From contig MNCI01015036.1 of the NCBI GenBank assembly GCA_015680685.1, positions 19,514 through 44,091 of the forward strand: DNA of 24,578 nt, read 5' to 3'. Below, in pieces: positions 20,750-24,578 of the stretch. The notes beneath the pieces were generated by a model. The model did not search any database and was not told the DNA's origin. It saw nothing but the letters and a program-made list of their open reading frames with translations. Made by a program: the position numbers and the translations under genes. This DNA comes from Gnetum montanum (lineage: Eukaryota; Streptophyta; Gnetopsida; Gnetales; Gnetaceae). Numbering within the stretch: the first letter of the stretch is position 1; each line of letters starts with the position of its first letter.

Positions 20750-21540
20750 TCTTGATAATTATAAAACATTTTAGCATAATATCTCTCTTTATCACTCAAC
20801 ATTATCATAAGAAGCAAGAAAAAAGTTTGTAAAATAGATTCATGATAAGGGCAGTTTAGAAAACATAATCAAATAAGGAACCTTCTTTTTTAGGTCATTA
20901 GTGATGTGAATTTTTCCATTGTCTTAGGTGCTTTCAAAAGTTATCACATGACCTTTCTACAGCCATGGAGATGGTACTTATACTTTATTATTTTAAGCTA
21001 AAAAGAGCAATGCATTACATTTAGATAAAATAAAATAAAAAAATATAAAGCTATGATATTTGCACACAATGTCCCTAATTCATGGGTCAGGTTCCTTAGT
21101 ATGAGCATTCTTTTGCATCTCAACATATATGTTTTAGCTCTTGTAGTACAACTTAGAGTATTGTCCTCTATTTTTCTTTTGTTTCTCAACATCTTTGTTG
21201 AAATAGAATAGAAATTTTTTTCCTATATATTTATTATTATTATTATTATTCTAAAGCATTCCTAGCATGTATTTTGAAGCATATTTCTCATGTATAAAGT
21301 ATTTAAACATTTAATCATAATACATATAAAAATCTGTTTAACAAATGTATTACTATTCTAATTAGCCATTTCCTCCATTGTCCAAACAAAGCACACACAC
21401 AACTTGTCAACAAAACATGCACATAAAGACATAGATAGACTATTACAATCATTAATGCAAAAACTCGAGGAGAAGTGGTTTGTTACAATATTGCTATCCA
21501 ACTTCATAAAATAGTTAATTTGGATCCTACAAGCATATTC
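20750..21540. other. AT-rich unassigned sequence with (ATT)n
   Basis: No gene is supported. A short (ATT)n microsatellite occupies 21229-21250. The rest is AT-rich sequence without a recognised repeat. Confidence 0.4.
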
Positions 21541-23070
21541 AAGAGTACATCAATGTTTGAGAAAAGTGAGACCTCTTGTTTTATGAAAGAGCATGAAAGC
21601 CAGGTTACCTATGAAAGTTGTTAACATGAAAAATGCTCTCATCAATCCATCGAGGATAAGTTGGAACACATGATTGAAACATTAAATGATTATTGTCAAA
21701 GTAATGTAGCACTTTCAAATGATATGGAGGAGTTGAAATCAGACAAGTCTTGTTTGATAGAAGAAAACATGTAATTAAAGGCCAAAATTAAGAATTATGT
21801 AGTTGAAGAAAATAGTTGTATCCAAAAGTTGATTTCTTAGAACAAAAAAATGGCTAACCAAATTTTCACACTAAATAAAAAAATTATCTCATTAAAAATG
21901 CTACAATTAACATTTATGATAGTAGAGACATTAATGCTAATATGGTCAGTGCTATAAAAGGTTTGTGACATGTTATAAAACCTTGTAGTTTTAATACATT
22001 ATTCATATGTTTTGAAAATTCCAATGGTCTTTGTATTTTACATGTGTTGGATAGAAATGATTGATACGCCAGTAATTAAAGCTGCTAGAAGATTATTTGA
22101 TTTAGTTAAAAGAGATAACAAACAAGTATCTAAACATGATAAAACAAATAAAGGAACATGTATGTAGACTTGTTTGGATCACTTCTTTATGTATGTTGAA
22201 TTCCATCTTATAAATGTTCATTTGTAGTTGATGTAGACTTCAACAGCCTCATTGATCAACCTTCTAGCATAGTTCAAACAATAAAGCCTATAGAATTTAT
22301 CACCCTAATTGGTCAATCATATGCAACAATTGAAAGAGTGATGCAATTGCTTGTCATAGGTAGCTTAGACAATGAAGTGCTTATTATGTCACTATTTCCC
22401 CCATTTGTTATTACAAGATTATCTTTTAGGTTTATATACCAACTTGGATGGAAACAATGGCTTGATGATGGTGTCATTGATGTGTACATCATGTACCTTA
22501 AGCAACTTTAGATATCTTTTGTTGATTTTCAATATTTAGTAAAATATTTTTATTTAATACTATGTTTCAAGCATTTGCAAAGTCCCTTGAGAGTTAGATG
22601 AAACAAAGCCAAAAGAACCCATTGACACATAAAACAAAAAAAAACTCATAAAAATACATGCCATCATTGTTAAAAGTGATACATTGGTTGAAGAAGATCT
22701 TGATGTGTTTATGTTAGGAAAGGACTTTATTAAAGAGGTTAAAAAAAATTTACTAGGATAAAGTTCTTGAATTGGAATAGCTATTATTTTCCATCCCATT
22801 CAATATTGGTAGGCATTGGAGGCTTGTGGTTGTAGACACATCTATGAAAAAAAGGTATGTGTATGATTCCTTGCATTCTTCTCAACATGTAGCTATTGTT
22901 CAAAAGTTAATGTCAAGGTTTGTTGAATTTTTATTAAAAGGTAATTCTTCAATGGGTGAGAGCAAAACTAAGGTGAAGAAAAAGTGAAAGAAGTTACCTT
23001 CAAAATGGGGTACAATGGCTGTGCAAGGTATTCCTTGCTCAAGAAAATGGATATGACTATGGCATGTAAA
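21541..23070 (+). pseudogene. Decayed gene with a Ulp1/SENP-type (C48) cysteine protease domain
   Basis: Ulp1-family proteases cut SUMO or similar tags; plant transposons often carry copies. Upstream, 21541-21935 is a Lys/Glu-rich coiled-coil frame (DMEELKSDKSCLIEEN) with few stops, and 22064-22168 reads VIKAARRLFDLVKRDNKQ. A frame open from about 22213 to 22510 ends with the Ulp1 entry motif WLDDGVIDVYIMYL (22458-22499). The core follows as IPFNIGRHWRLVVVD and KKRYVYDSLH, giving the catalytic His at 22814-22816 and Asp at 22865-22867. After one frameshift comes the active-site box QENGYDYGM (23040-23066). Its Cys position (23058-23060) is TAT, Tyr, instead of TGT/TGC, and a stop follows. The order and spacing of the W-L-D, H-W, D-S and NGYD boxes fit C48. 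Stops and frameshifts make it a pseudogene. A host gene or a MULE-type transposon origin are both possible; no terminal inverted repeats were identified. A copia element is inserted or abuts just downstream. Confidence 0.75.
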
Positions 23071-23173
23071 CAATCTTATGTGCATCAAAAACTGGATTGC
23101 ACAAGTGGAAGCATGTAAAAACAGATCTCTTAATCTACAAATGTGCATGAAACAAAAATGCACAAATCAATTT

Positions 23174-23574
23174 TGAAAAACAGATCGAACTGACCTCCAG
23201 TCATTGATGCCATTGATGCCTGAATGTTCCGGGTCTTCTTTCACACGGGCGCTCTGTGGTGATGGTGTATGCAGATTGTAAGCGACTGTGAAAGGTACCT
23301 GAACTACTACACTGCAATTGATTCCCCGTGCCTTGTTCTCCCATCAAGAACCAAAAAGGCCTCGGAATTAGTTACCATTTATTAGAAAAATATGAGACCA
23401 TTACAAGATAACAATGAATAGATTTTAACGGATGGATTGCAATGAGTTGTTACCATATGTTGCAATCGATGACAATCATTTCCACACGTTGCTTGCCAAG
23501 GATAGCAACGTAAGCTGTCAATGGATAGCAACGAAAACTGTCATGTTGCTGTCCAAAGCTATCACACTATTACA
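23174..23574 (-). repeat. Ty1-copia 3' LTR (inner boundary firm, outer boundary tentative)
   Basis: On the minus strand the LTR begins TGTAATAGTGTGATAG at 23574, directly after a polypurine tract. A likely CA terminus is CTGTTTTTCA ending at 23174; a similar GATCTGTTTTTACA ends at 23114, so the outer end is uncertain. U3 contains a 23-bp tandem repeat (GGATAGCAACG at 23500 and 23523, plus strand). An AATAAA lies near 23381-23387. Confidence 0.7.
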
Positions 23575-23585
23575 ATCTCCCACTT
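23575..23585 (-). other. Copia polypurine tract
   Basis: The minus strand reads AAGTGGGAGAT just before the LTR start TGTAATAG. AGTGGGAGAT directly before a TGT LTR start is the usual arrangement in plant Ty1-copia elements. Confidence 0.8.
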
Positions 23586-23861
23586 GGTCTCCATATTTAT
23601 TCTAATATCCAACTTTCAAGAAACAAATACATGAATCATGGCGATAGTTCCTCTTAATGCGAGTAGTATCTTCCATGTATTACAATGTATTATTTCTCAA
23701 AGTTAATTCCTTTATATGGTAACTTTAATTGTATGAATAAACCCAATGTGTATTCGCGGTCCGACCTTATGTGTGTGTTCTGTAATGACTTTATGCGCAA
23801 TTGTATGAGAAAACGCACAACTGAATAGAGTTTCATTAACACTGTAATGTTGTACAACATA

Positions 23862-24578
23862 TTACATCATGGAACCAAGTCCCATCCGAGTGACATGATC
23901 CTTGAATGACCGTGGTGGCATTCCTTTGGTCAAAGGATCAGCTAGCATTAATTCAGTGCTGATATGATCTATGACCACTTTATTTTCTTTAATGCGATCC
24001 CTTATGGCTAAGTACTTTATGTCGACGTGTTTATTTCGACTGCCACTCTTATTATTCTTAGCCATAAAGACAGCAGCTGAATTGTCACAAAATATCTGTA
24101 ATGGCCTAGATATTGAATCCAGAATTCTAAGCCCTGATATGAAACTCTTTAACCATACACCATGTGAAGTAGCCTCAAAACAAGAAACGAACTCTGCCTC
24201 CATTGTGGAAGTAGCAACCAAGGTTTGCTTTCCACTCCTCCAGGAGATGGCTCCTCCAGCTAGCATAAAAACATAACCTGATGTTGATTTCCTGGAATCA
24301 ACGCAGCCAGCAAAGTCTGAATTGGAGTAGCCAATCACCTACAAATGGTCAATTCGTCAATAAATTAGCATGTAATCCTTTGTACCTTGAAGGTACCTCA
24401 TGACTTTCTTTGCAGCCTTCCAGTGGTCGATACCTGGATTACTCTGATATCGGCCCAACATCCCCACAGCAAATGCAATGTCAGGTCGTGTGTAGACCTG
24501 AGCATACATAAGACTTCCAACAGCTGAAGCATATGGAATGTTGCTCATGTGAGTTTTCTCTAAATCATTCATAGGGCA
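23862..24578 (-). pseudogene. Ty1-copia pol, 3' end (RT C-terminus and RNase H)
   Basis: A single minus-strand frame from the window edge to a stop at 23862 carries the end of copia pol. It begins with RT C-terminal motifs (YASAVGSLMYAQVYTRPDIAFAVG, KAAKKVMRYLQGT). RNase H follows: GYSNSDFAG, RKSTSGYVF, STMEAEF, FCDNSAA, NKHVDIKYLAIRD and LADPLTKGMPPRSFKDHV near the C-terminus. Two in-frame stops interrupt it, TGA at 24357-24359 and TAG at 24339-24341, just before RNase H. The first catalytic Asp of RNase H (SDSD in relatives) is Asn here, a G-to-A change; the Glu of MEAEF and the Asp of CDNSAA are kept. Otherwise this is the best preserved coding sequence in the window and so the youngest insertion. 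The rest of the element lies to the right, outside the window. Confidence 0.93.

Noticed and set aside
23971-24276. Plus-strand ORF of 101 codons
   Set aside because: Antisense to well-supported copia RNase H; no independent signal.

Overview
The window reads as an intergenic stretch of a large plant nuclear genome. Everything recognisable is an eroded LTR-retrotransposon or a broken gene fragment; there is no intact gene, no RNA gene and nothing bacterial. Evidence for a plant comes from primer-binding sites derived from plant tRNA-Asp, Athila/Tat-like Ty3 gag and integrase motifs, and a Ty1-copia RNase H terminus. The mix of old, diverged, unpurged elements would suit a gymnosperm, but that is inference.

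Layout. 1-891: non-coding, with a dispersed repeat (265-880) whose second copy lies at 10575-11270. 892-4185 (+): 5' LTR, tRNA-Asp PBS and decayed gag of a Ty3 element (element L). 4186-7923 (-): a 3'-truncated LTR of the same family (copy A), the post-pol tail, and a long decayed coiled-coil ORF of unknown function (ORF X). 8220-9180 (+): a Ty3 pol remnant in which RT is joined in frame to integrase. 9181-11701: mostly unassigned, with a G-rich tract and the second dispersed-repeat copy, ending at a poly-G run and a gap of Ns. 11728-15011 (-): gag, PBS and 5' LTR of element B. 15012-18062 (-): gag, PBS and 5' LTR of element C, into which B is inserted in the same orientation. 18063-21540: AT-rich, with one decayed ORF of unknown function, a hairpin, a (CT)20 tract and a triplicated GGTTCAATTCC motif. 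21541-23070 (+): a decayed gene ending in a Ulp1/SENP-type (C48) cysteine protease domain. 23174-24578 (-): 3' LTR, polypurine tract and RT/RNase H end of a Ty1-copia element running off the right edge.

Four LTR copies (L, A, B, C) belong to one Ty3 family. Three full-length copies have TG...CA ends (872, 864 and 942 bp), a TATA box and an adjacent tRNA-Asp-type PBS. Their U3 regions carry GATATC/GATATT hexamers; in L, A and B these sit at the same spacing (14-14-20-14 bp) just upstream of the TATA box. That shared array, ORF X, and the Ulp1-like pseudogene with its catalytic Cys replaced by Tyr are the observations most worth following up. Nothing here appears capable of making a functional protein as it stands.
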